Assembly: GCA_936450465.1 (NCBI GenBank)
Contig: OW388292.1
Location: forward strand, 4,731,756 to 4,795,755
Length of the DNA stretch: 64,000 nucleotides
Source: Gibbula magus
Lineage: Eukaryota; Mollusca; Gastropoda; Trochida; Trochidae
Direction: 5' to 3'
In this document: positions 36,762 to 47,039 of the stretch, one piece after another
Layout: the number at the start of each line of letters is the position of its first letter
How positions within the stretch are numbered: the first letter of the stretch is position 1
The notes under the pieces: generated by a model
What the model saw: only the letters and a program-made list of their open reading frames with translations
Told to the model about the DNA's origin: nothing
Database searches by the model: none
Translations under genes and position numbers: made by a program

Positions 36762-39700
36762 GTGATGTATACTTTTAATATGTAATCATTTCATTGTAAA
36801 CGTTGATGATGTTTAGTACCAAAATTAAGAAATAGTATTTTTGTGTTTGTAATTTAATAAATAAGAAATATTCCAACATATTACATTTGCAAAAAACACA
36901 CTTTAATAACTATCAGCGCGAATGTGAACCTCCTTTCTAAAAAACAAAAAAGGAGAATTTGAAACACCAAGGACCACACCTGAGAACCTCTGACCCTTGA
37001 CGTGAAGAGGGATTGAACGTTGAAATAATCCTCATTGTTCCGGTCTCATAGTTTGTTGTTTTGTAATAGATTTCACATGCATGGATCAAATCTTTTTTTG
37101 TTGTTGAATAATTGCTACACTTTCTTTATTTGAGTCATAACAATTAGGAACACATATTTTTGGCTGCACGATGTATCTAACTCTCCGATTGCCTTTGGTA
37201 TTTTCTTGAAGGTGTATCCATTGTGTTGTTATATAGGGGTCAATTATTCCCAAAGTTATAAATGGTGTTATTTTTCGAATAGTACTGACTCACAGTGCAG
37301 TCCTTTAGTGTCAACATTGAAAACAACGGGCTTAAATTATGAAACTTGGGATGAATGATCAATTGGCATGTAGAAATTGCCTAGGATCCATATTTTTTTT
37401 ACCTCGGGAACCTGGTCACGTGACCTAAAATCCAAAATGGCCGCCAAAATTCTGTTAAAATCCTTTCTAAACCAAATAAATAATTACATGCATGGATTTA
37501 GCAAGATTTTTTTTACATTTTAAGTGAATGTGTACAGAATACATCTACTTCAGCACACATAATCCCTTATTTGTTTTATTTTATTGCATATTTTGTAGAC
37601 AAAAAGTCAAAAGTTTTTATAGATTTTTGGTTGTAGCTTTTTAATTGATTGTTTTACTTTGTTTGATCTATGACCATTCTTGCACGTCGGACATGCTTAT
37701 ACACAATGTCTTATATGTATATGTTCAATATGTACAGCTACTTTTCCAATGTTTAAGTTTGAAATTAAACACCTGAATTTGTTTTGTTTCCATGACTTCA
37801 CATCCAAAATGGCCGCCAAATTTCCGTTAGTTCTAAGTCAAATAAAGACAAAAGTAAGGAGTGATATATGATCGAAAACCTGACAATGTACTGCAATTGA
37901 TGCGGGTCAATTAGTCCAAGGTAATTAATTTCAACAGACAAAAAATTAGGTTCTAATTGTTTAAGAGGTCATATAACTACTGTATTTTAATGGGACGTGC
38001 AGTTTCGGTTTCTGCACATGTATAATGATGTTAGAAACTAATAATTATGATATAAATTGCGATTGGGGATGAATATGCAAGGTGAGCGAAATTATTTGAA
38101 ATGAAGCCAGCACATAGGGTTTTAAATACAAATAAGATATTATTAAAAACGAGGTGAGGTGAGGTGAGTTAGGGTTTAACGCCGCTTTCAAGAGTATTTC
38201 ACTTATATTGCGGCTGCTAGTATTATGGCAGGGAGAAAGCCCGCAACGCCATGTGGCTATGCATTGCGGTGAAACCTGCGAGCATCGGCTGGAACTAGCG
38301 AACCATGGGTGGTACTGCACTGAAATTCAGTGTAGCATTGCACCCAAACCTTACTGCGTGTAGAACAGTTCTCTACTGCAGACAAAGTTGCCGAGCCCCT
38401 GGCGGGATTCGAACCCCGGACCTCTTGATCCGAAGCCGAACGCGCTAACCACTGCGCTATCCCGCCCCCCATTAAAAACGACACATGCATCTTAACCATG
38501 TCGTATATATCAGTTTGTAAGGATCAACTTAACAATACATCGTTTATATTGAACTAATGTAATAAGAGTTCTACTGAATTAATAAAACTTGAATCATCTA
38601 GGTTAGACGTAAGTGGTTCTGCGATCTCTCTGAGATAGATCCTGCAACTTTAGTAACAATTAGATAGTTGCTGATAGTTGAGGTATACATGTACACTACG
38701 TACTAAATACATTCAGGCTGGCTCCGTGGGCAAGAGGACAGCGCTGGCGGATGGTGCTGACATTGACATGATGTACTACCTGAACATCTCAAAACTGGAC
38801 GACATGATGGACACCCTCCCAACCATCATTGAACGCCTCAAACAGCATGTCCAGAACGGTGACCTCAACTGGGCAACTGGTTTGAAGTTTGTGAAAACGA
38901 CGCCTTTCTCCGTTCAGTTCCAACTGAGTATAGGGAACCAGCCCCACATCCCTGTCGACCTCCTGCCTGTTGTGCACATCCTGAAACCGAGCGCAAGCAA
39001 AGGTTAGTTGACTAACCACAGATTGTCAATTACGACAGTCATGTTTACTACTAATATGAAATATTCGTGAATCAGAGCAATGAGTGCCTGGTGCTTTCAT
39101 CCAGACGACAAACTGCAAGGTCTACAGAAGTTAGTTGAGGAAAGAAAGGTTGGTACGGGCGAAGCTCTCTTTGCAATTAGATCATTGAACATATATATCG
39201 GTTCCAGTTATCCTATTTTATTTCTGCGGATCATAGTGGTGTAGTGGTAAGCTTGCACCCCAAAGGTTCGAATCCCGGTAGAGACACCAATAATTAGTGA
39301 CCTGGGTCTCATACTGTGTTGTGTCCCTGGGCAAGGCACTTCATCCGCATTGCACTCAGTCCACCCAGCTGTTTAAATGGGTACCTGAACACGCCACATC
39401 GTCACCGAACAGCATTGCGTTGGATATATAAGGCGTTTAACTGATCATTAATATCAGTAATAGTACAGTTTATTACTCGCCCGTGTAAGAACTGCAGTGT
39501 AATATTTATACGGCAATATTAAACTAGTGTAATACCGCCGCGTGTATGACGTCACAATAGTTTGCGGTTATTACGTCACAATTGGAGTAACGTCGTCACA
39601 ATGGTGTCGGACTGGCGGAAATCATAGCTTCAGAGCCATGTCGGCTATTTCGCTGGATTATATGTTGGCGAGTAATAAACAGAATACTAAACTCCCTTCT

Positions 39701-41495
39701 ATTGAATACCATTTTTATTAAACTCGTGAATGATTTGGTATCAAACTCGCTTTCGCTCGTTTTATACAAAATCATTAACTCGTTTAATAAAAATGGTATT
39801 AAATAGAAGGTCGTTTAGTATCCTCTATGTATGTTGCGAATATTTGGATAGGGTCGGCTGCATATTTTGTTGATTCCAGAGAAGTTGTACACCAGAATGA
39901 AGACGATGGACAGAAAGAAACAGGATTACTGCAAGCGATGTCTGTCCAAGGTGCAGGTGGACTTCGTGAGGAAGGTACCACGCAACCTGAAGGACGTCAT
40001 CAGAGTGGTCAAGTCTTGGGTCAAGAAGATCAAAAAGGTTAACGAATCTTATGATTCAGAACTGTTACGGTTTCTATTCAACATTTCAATAAACGGAGAT
40101 CCCAAACTAGGCTGATGGTGGCTATAGATAGTCTGTAAGCTTTAGATGATAGAATATGAATGAGAGTAGAGTTTACAGTGTAACGGCACAATTAATCTTA
40201 AATATCATGGCCATAGAAAGAGTTCAAAATTGAAACATACAAAAATTATTCAGTTGTGTTAAATTTGAAAAATATTTACCATGTATACTCTACTCGAAGA
40301 ATTGGCCCATTAAAACGTTTAATTCTAAATAATCTATTGAAAGAAATTACCCATTAACTACACTTATATATTTATTGCAGGATGAGCGATGTGGGAGTGT
40401 GTTGTCCTATTTCTGTGAGCTGGTTGTGATCAGGACCTGGATGAACCAGAGAAAACCAGTTAACCATGATATAGACCTCCACGCCTTTGTTTGGCTCGTC
40501 CTGTATGAACTCTGCTTCTGTGAAACTATCCGCATCACGTGGCCCGAACGTTATCAACACCAAGATTTCACAGAGGAAATGTGAGTGTATTGGCACTTTG
40601 TCATCAGTTTACAGCTAACTGACACGTACATCTAAAGCTCACTTCTCTAGAAAGGAACAAATTTATCATCTTAAAGATTTACATTTGTTACTCATGTCAG
40701 AACAAATGAACTCAAGCCTATTCAATAAATACTTTAGCTGCACCCTACAGAAAGACGAATCGCTGTGATAAGTACAACGTTAAAGAATAAGGGAACTCAG
40801 AAACTCCTAAATAATCATATACAATATCAGTTTGAAGACAGTCACATGTTTCAATCTACAACAATGGAAAATGTAAATGGTTTGAACTATGGATTTATGA
40901 ACTATGGCGACTTATTGCTCATACATACCATACAAAATACAGAGGTATGAAACGAGCGAAATCGATTTTGATACCAAATCATTAACGAATAAAATGGCAT
41001 TAAATGAATGAATGTTAAGTATTCTTTTGGTTGCCTACCAAAATTAACCAAGATCCCACGAGTGATGTACGAGGCGGTACGATCGTTGGTTGCTACATTG
41101 CAACTCCAAGCTATTGTGACATAATATTTGCATTGCTGTTTAAATATTGCTCTGCAGTATCTTTCAAGAACGGGTAATGAATAAACGTATCATATTTCAG
41201 CGACGGCCCCATGGTCCTGGATCCTGCCAACCCGTTCTGTAACGTGGCCCCAAAGATACAGCACGCTGCTGTCATCAGTCGGAAAGCAAGACAACTCCTC
41301 TTTAAACAGACCAACACCGTCATAAATCTATCTGATGATGATCTCTATGAAATGAAAGAAATGGAGAATGTCACCAAGTCTCGATGTGGCACGAAATGTT
41401 GTCTTGCTGTAGTAATTATTCTCTTTCTTTTGGTCATCTTCCTTGCTTGGTATTTCTGGCCAAGACCCGAAAAGTCCCGAATGCGATGGAGTTGA
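36326..41495 (+). CDS. Zinc-finger/OAS-like nucleotidyltransferase with C-terminal membrane anchor, copy A
   Basis: Exons 36326-36761, 38717-39002, 39880-40037, 40381-40580, 41201-41495; all GT-AG with consistent phases; 457 residues seen, ending in TGA. Order: three C2H2-type fingers (9-83), a linker, an OAS-type nucleotidyltransferase core (146-~240), an OAS1_C-like helical half (~241-395), then a 19-residue hydrophobic helix (428-446) and an 11-residue basic tail. OAS hallmarks: AGSVGKRTAL, the metal-binding pair in DGADID (Asp160, Asp162), a third Asp in PVDLLP (Asp226), LKDVIRVVKSW and MVLDPANP. OAS enzymes make 2'-5' oligoadenylates from ATP when bound to dsRNA (known). Activity and ligand here are inference. 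The N-terminal finger module and tail anchor are unusual for OAS. The start codon lies in an unseen upstream exon, since the first exon enters in phase 2. Copy B follows 23 kb downstream on the same strand. Confidence 0.88.
36762..38716 (+). other. Intron A1, containing a SINE
   Basis: GT-AG intron. Two segments around 37430 and 37800 share CCAAAATGGCCGCCAAA, suggesting a diverged internal duplication. The tRNA-derived SINE at 38145-38470 is on the minus strand. Confidence 0.75.
38145..38470 (-). mobile_element. tRNA-derived SINE with conserved central domain
   Basis: On the minus strand the tRNA-like head (38395-38467) begins GGGCGGGATAGCGCAGTGGT, with a B box GGGGTTCGAATCCC. It is followed by a body that ends in the reverse complement of GGGTTTAACGCCGCTTTCAA. 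That TTTAACGCC core resembles the central domain shared by metazoan SINE superfamilies (possibly the Nin-DC type). It is not a functional tRNA gene. Confidence 0.75.
38717..39002 (+). CDS. Exon A2: nucleotidyltransferase catalytic core
   Basis: Phase 0 in, phase 1 out, 95 codons. Starts AGSVGKRTALADGADIDMMY: the G-S-x-G-K loop and two metal-binding Asp. It ends with PHIPVDLLPVVHIL, the third catalytic Asp on its strand. Spacing fits OAS proteins (GGSxGKGT...D-x-D...VDVLP). Confidence 0.92.
39226..39432 (+). mobile_element. tRNA-derived SINE (V-type body)
   Basis: A box near TAGTGGTGTAGTGGTAAGC, B box GGTTCGAATCCCG, then a conserved body with CCCTGGGCAAGGCACTTCAT and CACCCAGCTGTTTAAATGGG. The latter resembles a central domain widespread in aquatic-animal SINEs. 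It lies in intron A2. Confidence 0.7.
39470..39825. mobile_element. Two adjacent foldback elements in intron A2
   Basis: First: TTTATTACTCGCC near 39471 and its inverse GGCGAGTAATAAA near 39668. Second, 39688-39822: the left arm AATACTAAAC...CCATTTTTATTAAACTCG is matched by the reverse complement of the right arm over about 58 bp. Neither has coding capacity. Confidence 0.65.
39880..40037 (+). CDS. Exon A3: OAS C-terminal domain, first helices
   Basis: 158 nt, phase 1 in and phase 0 out. Encodes KLYTRMKTMDRKKQDYC, then VDFVRKVPRNLKDVIRVVKSW. It corresponds to the OAS segment in which LK-x-LIRLVKHW follows the QR-x-F region. The high Lys/Arg content fits nucleic-acid contact (inference). Confidence 0.9.
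40381..40580 (+). CDS. Exon A4: OAS C-terminal domain, middle
   Basis: 200 nt, phase 0 in and phase 2 out. Encodes CGSVLSYFCELVVIRTWMNQ, aligning with the OAS segment LPPQYALELLTVYAWE, and ends with ETIRITWPE then a GAAAT|GTGAGT donor. Confidence 0.88.
40581..41200 (+). other. Intron A4, no other gene seen
   Basis: GT-AG intron of 620 bp. Near 40985-41030 a short ATTAACGAATAAAATGGCATTAAA segment resembles the foldback arms at 39.7 kb. Confidence 0.75.
41201..41495 (+). CDS. Exon A5: OAS end motif plus membrane anchor
   Basis: One base, then 98 codons including TGA. Encodes GPMVLDPANPFCNVAP (the OAS P-V-x-LDPADPT-x-N motif), a hydrophilic spacer with acidic DDDLYEMKEME, then CGTKCC before LAVVIILFLLVIFLAWYFW and a basic tail RPEKSRMRWS. 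A single helix at the extreme C-terminus suggests a tail-anchored cytosolic-facing protein (inference). Confidence 0.9.
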
Positions 41496-42426
41496 AGGGA
41501 CATCTTCAAACTCGATTACTTTGATTTTGAAATGACAAGTGACTAAATGCAATTGTAAAATCGATACTAATGATAGCCAGGGACCAGGTAGGTTGCGAAT
41601 GTAATTCTCTGGTGTTTAGAGGAAACTAGGAGGCTATTGGTATTATAGAAAGCTCTTAAGAATTACTGTGTATTTGGTCATACTGCTCCATCAAGGTATT
41701 TTCAATTTGCAATTCCACTACACATACCCTGATGTCTGATACACCACCTAAGCCAGTTGTTTTGGGGTTGGAGGATACTTTCTCTGAAGCTTTGGAATTA
41801 TTTATAGCTTAAACCACTTAATATATATACCTTAACAAATGTTTTAACGATTAGTGTTGTAAAGTTTTGCAAAGTCATTTTATTTTAGTTGTTGATGTCA
41901 TTAGATCAACAAGTCTTGATTCATTAATGAACATTTCAATAAGAAGGCATTTTATGTGTTCACCTAATTCATGGCTCAGCCTTGGTCATGTAAGAAGCAG
42001 TATGCTGCATATTGCAGATTCATGTTTGCTTGCCTTGCAGTAACACTATTACTGTTAAAGTTGTTTATTAAGATATCCACTGGTTCTCTGACATATATCA
42101 CACCATTGGTAGGTTACTGTAGATGCCCTTAAGGCCTTTATGTGTTCGTCAGGGGAGATTTTCAGCTTATGTAAAATATCAATTGCTGAAAGATTTTCGA
42201 CGCCACGTATTTGGGACACCAGTTGGTAAGCACCCATCAATAGATCTTGGTGTTTGTTTTTGGATGAACATGAACCGCATTTTTAGAGGACATTTTGGAA
42301 TTTGATGTATCTTCAACATGTTCAATTTCAAGGCATATTACTTGGCCTTTTTGGGAATGAAACCAAACATATCTGGACACGTATGTATATGACAATGTCT
42401 TTGTTATGTCAGAACTATATTTTGAG
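41496..42426. other. Probable 3' UTR of copy A, then unassigned sequence
   Basis: No AATAAA is obvious in the first 500 bp. Open frames on the minus strand at 42055-42437 may be a further decayed part of the Helitron relic upstream, but I see no diagnostic motif. Confidence 0.4.
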
Positions 42427-42724
42427 GTCCTCATCACCTATTGGGATGGAGCTTATCACCTATTGGGATGGAGCTTATCACCTATTGGTATGGAGCTTAT
42501 CACCTATTGGTATGGAGCTTATCACCTATTGGGATGGAGCTTATCACCTATTGGGATGGAGCTTATCACCTATTGGTATGGAGCTTATCACCTATTGGGA
42601 TGGAGCTTATCACCTATTGGTATGGAGCTTATCACCTATTGGGATGGAGCTTATCACCTATTGGTATGGAGCTTATCACCTATTGGGATGGAGCTTATCA
42701 CCTATCACCTATTGGGATGGAGCA
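42427..42724. repeat. 22-bp minisatellite, ~13 copies
   Basis: Unit CCTATTGG(G/T)ATGGAGCTTATCA, two alleles intermixed. It lacks stops in all three plus frames, which yields spurious Leu/Tyr-rich open frames. Confidence 0.95.
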
Positions 42725-42780
42725 TGATACATATTTGTCGATAAAATTTTAAAATGTTAATATTAGAAGAAGTTTCAACT

Positions 42781-43215
42781 GTTGGTGATCCCTGCATCAA
42801 TACAGCCCTAATACACCTTCAAATACGATGTGATCCTCGTTGTTTAAATTCCACCGTATACCGAAAATCTTGCATGTCACCCATCATTCCATGTTTCATC
42901 AAATGATTAACGAAAAACTGCACTCGCTGATCTATGTCTTGCTGCAGTCAGAGGATTCCGTGTCCTCCCATGACGTCCCCTACACTTAGTTGGGCGTAGT
43001 ACTGTGATTCTATGGCACAGCTAGTATCCGGCCAGCAAAGATCTGCAGCACATAGTGTAAGGAACAAAGTGGATGGGTCAAGTTGTCTAATCATTGCAAG
43101 AAGGTCATACATGATCTTTATTCAATAGGCTGATGAACCTCTGATACGATCTTTCCTAACTATGTCCACATGATTGGACCTATCTGGTAGCATCGCAGCA
43201 CAAAAGTGACACATT
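42781..43215 (-). pseudogene. Helitron-type N-terminal (Rep-associated) domain relic
   Basis: Read on the minus strand from about 43120, the frame encodes MYDLLAMIRQLDPSTLFLTL then CAADLCWPD, and later DQRVQFFVNHLMKHG and DFRYTVEFKQRGSHRI. This is the Helitron_like_N pattern (MIRQLGPPTFFLTLSAADLRW...RVQ...YFYRVEFQQRGSPHIH). At least two stops interrupt it, so it is inactive. The Rep HUH motif and helicase are not seen. Confidence 0.75.
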
Positions 43216-44426
43216 CTGTTGACGCTTAATTTCTTAAAGCAATGTTGATACAGTCATGAATGTCCTTAAATCCGCCACATTCTGTCCATAAAACAGACAT
43301 TCGGTGTTTGAGAAAAATGTTTGATCATTATTTAATCATCTTTGATCTTTAATCGATTAGAAAGATTCACAGGTCTGCTTACTTCGAAGCCAAAGTTGTC
43401 TGTCATGTTTGGCATATAGGTTGACCAAAGTTCCCTGTCATGTATGGCATATAGGTTGACCAAAGTGCGAGTAATGGTCCTGCAGAGTTTTGTGACATTG
43501 ACCTCATTTCAAGGTCACAACGATACTTTTTACCCTTTTACCCTCAAGAACCGTTGACCGGATTATCTGTACATGTATTTCTTACATATAGCTTCTCCTA
43601 AAGATGAAGGGCTGATTATACTTGTGTGGCCTTGACATTATTCTCAAGATCACAGTGGAAATTTTTCGGCATGTGAACTTGTATGTTAAACTTGTCAGCA
43701 AAAAATCTCAAGAACCGTTCCCTGGAATGTCACCATATTTTACAAAAAGATTCTCCTAGGGAAGACAAAGGGCTGATTGGCTAGGTTGTGGTGACCTTGA
43801 CATTATTCTCAAGGTCGCAGCGGAATTTATGGCAGGACGTGCATGTTAAGCTTGTCAGAGGAATATCTCAAGAAACGTTCCCTGGTTTCACCATCATATT
43901 AATAATAATATTATATAACATTAATTGGTGGTCTTGACAATATTCTTTAATTTTGAAGTATTAATTTGCGGCGAGGGATCATGTCATCCTAGCGACAACT
44001 GCTTGTTCTTTTTCTACTAACTGTGGCAGGTTTTACATATCTATTTACTATTTTCAAGGCAAGTTTGCATAGATTCAAGCTTTGATATATATGTAAAGTC
44101 AAATTCAAATTATGAACACTGTCTGTGTTTGTTTAGAATACGGTGACAAGACATACATTCAAATTTTGGAGACACAGAAAACTCTCTCTTGAAAAGTTCT
44201 TAATTTTAATCTCATACGTCTGTTTTTTACTTTAACTTTCCACAGACAAACGTCTATGTCCTTTTTACTTCTCAATGGCCTTTTTGCTTTTTGTCACTAT
44301 TCAAATGTTTCCAATGTTATAACATTTGACCATGTGACCTTAACCTTGATGTAGGGTCCATTTTGTGATAAATAAATATTTGATTGTTTTGTGAAAGGCC
44401 TTCAATATTTAACACGCTTGTGTATT
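43216..44426. other. No gene; decayed GACCTTGAC-type repeats
   Basis: Near 43480-43950 phrases such as CCTTGACATTATTCTCAAGG and ATCTCAAGAACCGTTCCCTG recur two to three times, resembling the internal repeats of the element at 25.0-26.1 kb. No terminal repeats were found. Confidence 0.5.
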
Positions 44427-45129
44427 ATCCCACCGGTATGTAATACCGTGGGATATAGTCATCACCCCCGTCCGCCCGTCCGTCCGTCCGTAATCATTTC
44501 GTTTCCGGAGCAGAACTCGAAAACCGTTCATGATATCTTTCTGAAACTTTGCATGTGTATTACCCACTAACTGAAGTGGTGCCTTTTGATATTTTCAGAT
44601 TTCTGAAAATTTTATTTGTGGTCGTTTCCATAGAAACATGTTGAAGTTGGACTTTGTTCAGAGACAGGTTCGTTTCCGGAGCAGAACTCGAAAACCGTTC
44701 ATGATATATTCCTGAAACTTTGCATGTGTATTACCCACCAACTGAAGTGGTGCCTTTTGATATTTTCAGATTTCTGAAATTTTTTATTTTTGGTCGTTTC
44801 CATAGAAACATGTTGAAGTTGGACTTTGTTCAGAGACAGGTTCGTTTCCGGTGCACAGCTCCAAAACATTTCATGATATCTTCCTGAAACTTTGCATGTG
44901 TATTACCCACTAACTGAAGTGGTGCCTTTTGATATTTTCAGATTTTGTCCATAGCAACATGGGAGGGATGTTGGTTGTTGTTGATTTTGACTGCCTCTGG
45001 AGCAGACGTCTAAAACCCTTAAGATACCTGAAACTCAGCATCTGTAATACATACTAACTGAAGTACGGTATTAGATACACAAGTATCTGTCAAAGATGTG
45101 TTTTACAAATTTTGTGGAACCGGTGGGAT
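44427..45129. mobile_element. Non-autonomous TIR element with ~172-bp internal triplication
   Basis: Perfect 11-bp ends ATCCCACCGGT / ACCGGTGGGAT and a GTCCGTCCGTCCG tract near the left end. Three tandem copies of a ~172-bp unit start at 44501, 44672 and 44844 (GTTTCCGGAGCAGAACTCGA). No transposase. A minus-strand fragment of the same unit occurs at about 55680-55735. Confidence 0.8.
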
Positions 45130-45179
45130 ATGTCATCTTCTGATGACCCTTGTTTTTAATAGGTCATTAAATTACCCTT

Positions 45180-45472
45180 ACATTTAAACTGCATATTTGG
45201 AGGATAAAGAAACCGGGGGTTCTTGTCCGCTTTGTCACTTAGGTACAGAAGATAAATTTCATGTATTATATATGTGTAGTAAATATTCAACTCGATGTCA
45301 ATATTACAAATCAAAATATGATCAATATGTTAAACAGGACAAATGTGAATATCACCAAATCTGTTGCCTTATACCTCAAACATGTATTCACTATCAGATC
45401 CCGCACGTGATCTCATTGTATTCTTTATTGTATCTGTACTTTAGGCCATGTGCCAAAACTACTGAAATAAAC
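45180..45472 (+). pseudogene. LINE C-terminal end fragment
   Basis: Encodes CPLCHLGTEDKFHVLYMC followed by SKYSTRCQYYKSKYDQYV and a hydrophobic end, matching the C-x2-C...ED-x-x-H...C tail of non-LTR polyproteins. No RT domain precedes it. Confidence 0.65.
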
Positions 45473-45757
45473 AATAGCTAACTATTCGACTATCGTTCTT
45501 ACCTTATATGATGTTTTAGATATTTCACGGTAACATTCTCGTAACACAAGATCATTATGTAAGGATACGAACGTTTAGTGAAACGGCACCCTGGACATAA
45601 GATCCATAAGTCCGATGTGGACTTCTCCTAAAGAATCTCTTCCAAGGTGAAACTAACACAGGGTACTAGAGGCTGCTCGTGGCTGGACTCTTGCCGTTCA
45701 ACTGCACTCCACTGTGCGTCTCTCTGTCTCGGTAGTCTACTCTCGTCAGGCATATTG
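45473..45757. other. No gene seen
   Basis: Spacer between the LINE fragment and the 26-bp satellite. Confidence 0.5.
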
Positions 45758-46225
45758 GGTGATCAGTGTGTCAGCAGTGCATGGGTGATCAGTGTGTCAG
45801 CAGTGCATGGGTGATCAGTGTGTCAGCAGTGCATGGGTGATCAGTGTGTCAGCAGTGCATGGGTGATCAGTGTGTCAGCAGTGCATGGGTGATCAGTGTG
45901 TCAGCAGTGCATGGATGGTCAGTGTGTCAGCAGTGCATGGATGATCAGTGTGTCAGCAGTGCATGGATGATCAGTGTGTCAGCAGTGCATGGGTGATCAG
46001 TGTGTCAGCAGTGCATGGGTGATCAGTGTGTCAGCAGTGCATGGGTGATCAGTGTGTCAGCAGTGCATGGATGATCAGTGTGTCAGCAGTGCATGGGTGA
46101 TCAGTGTGTCAGCAGTGCATGGATGGTCAGTGTGTCAGCAGTGCATGGATGATCAGTGTGTCAGCAGTGCATGGGTGATCAGTGTGTCAGCAGTGCATGG
46201 ATGGTCAGTGTGTCAGCAGTGCATG
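45758..46225. repeat. 26-bp minisatellite, ~18 copies
   Basis: Unit ATGGGTGATCAGTGTGTCAG plus CAGTGC, with ATGGATGATC and ATGGATGGTC variants. Confidence 0.95.
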
Positions 46226-46254
46226 TCCTCATCCTGGGGAGAGAAGCAACGTTT

Positions 46255-46366
46255 ATTAGCATCAACATCAACATTAACATGACATCAATAATAACATTAA
46301 CATGACATCAATAATAACATTAACATAGACATTAATAATAACATGAAAATGACATCAATAATAACG
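46255..46366. repeat. Degenerate ACATTAACATGACATCAATAATA repeats
   Basis: Four to five irregular copies of a ~23-bp phrase. It resumes after the inserted element (46729-46760), so that element probably landed inside this repeat. Confidence 0.8.
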
Positions 46367-46728
46367 TTAAAGGGGCAGTAGCACGTTTTTTGCAAAATTT
46401 AATTTTTCAAATTTCCCATTTATAATGATAGTTTATGTCATTTAAACTAACTTAAGAGGGTAAAACATCTTATTACACAAACCAATTATCTGTAGCGGTA
46501 AAAAATATCTTGCGTATAAAGCAAAAATTGCATGGCGGCCATTTTATTGTGAACACAATTTATTATTTTATATTACAAAAACGTTTCCCATGGCTTTACC
46601 GAAACATGTACACTCATTTTAAACTTTATTTTCCGAAGAGAGAAGGATGTTTTACCATTGGTGAAATTATTTTTCAAATACATTTCATCAACTTATTTGA
46701 GCGAAAAAACGTGCTACAGTGCCTTTAA
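46367..46728. mobile_element. MITE with ~27-bp TIRs
   Basis: The left end TTAAAGGGGCAGTAGCACGT matches the reverse complement of the right end TTAAAGGCACTGTAGCACGT. The 362-bp element is inserted in the ACATTAACATGAC repeat. A relative of one end is at about 1425. No coding capacity. Confidence 0.75.
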
Positions 46729-46983
46729 CATTAACATCGACATCAATATTAACATCAACGACATATTATATTTTCATCAGACGAGCAGCACGGGGAATTT
46801 GTATTGTTTAATGTGAAGACCAAAGTCTAGTATTCCTATGTTTCAGACATTAGAGCACAGTCAAATGCTTTCGTCCAATCATATGATTGTATTGTGGTCA
46901 CGTGGAGTACAAATATATCCCGATAGATGTACACTTGTCTGGTTGCGTTCGGGTATCATGCTCATAAAACTGGTTCACACACT

Positions 46984-47021
46984 TTTATTAAAAACAAACA
47001 ATGCCAACTGATTGTTTTATT
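46984..47021 (-). promoter_or_regulatory. Two poly(A) signals for the small minus-strand gene
   Basis: On the minus strand AATAAA occurs at 47021-47016, about 20 nt after the stop codon, and again at 46989-46984. Both are well placed for 3'-end formation. Confidence 0.5.
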
Positions 47022-47039
47022 TATGTGGATAATACACAA

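Noticed and set aside
38395..38467. tRNA gene on the minus strand
   Set aside because: It is the head of a SINE with a conserved body and diverges from a foldable tRNA. The same applies to 39226-39300 and 54899-54999.
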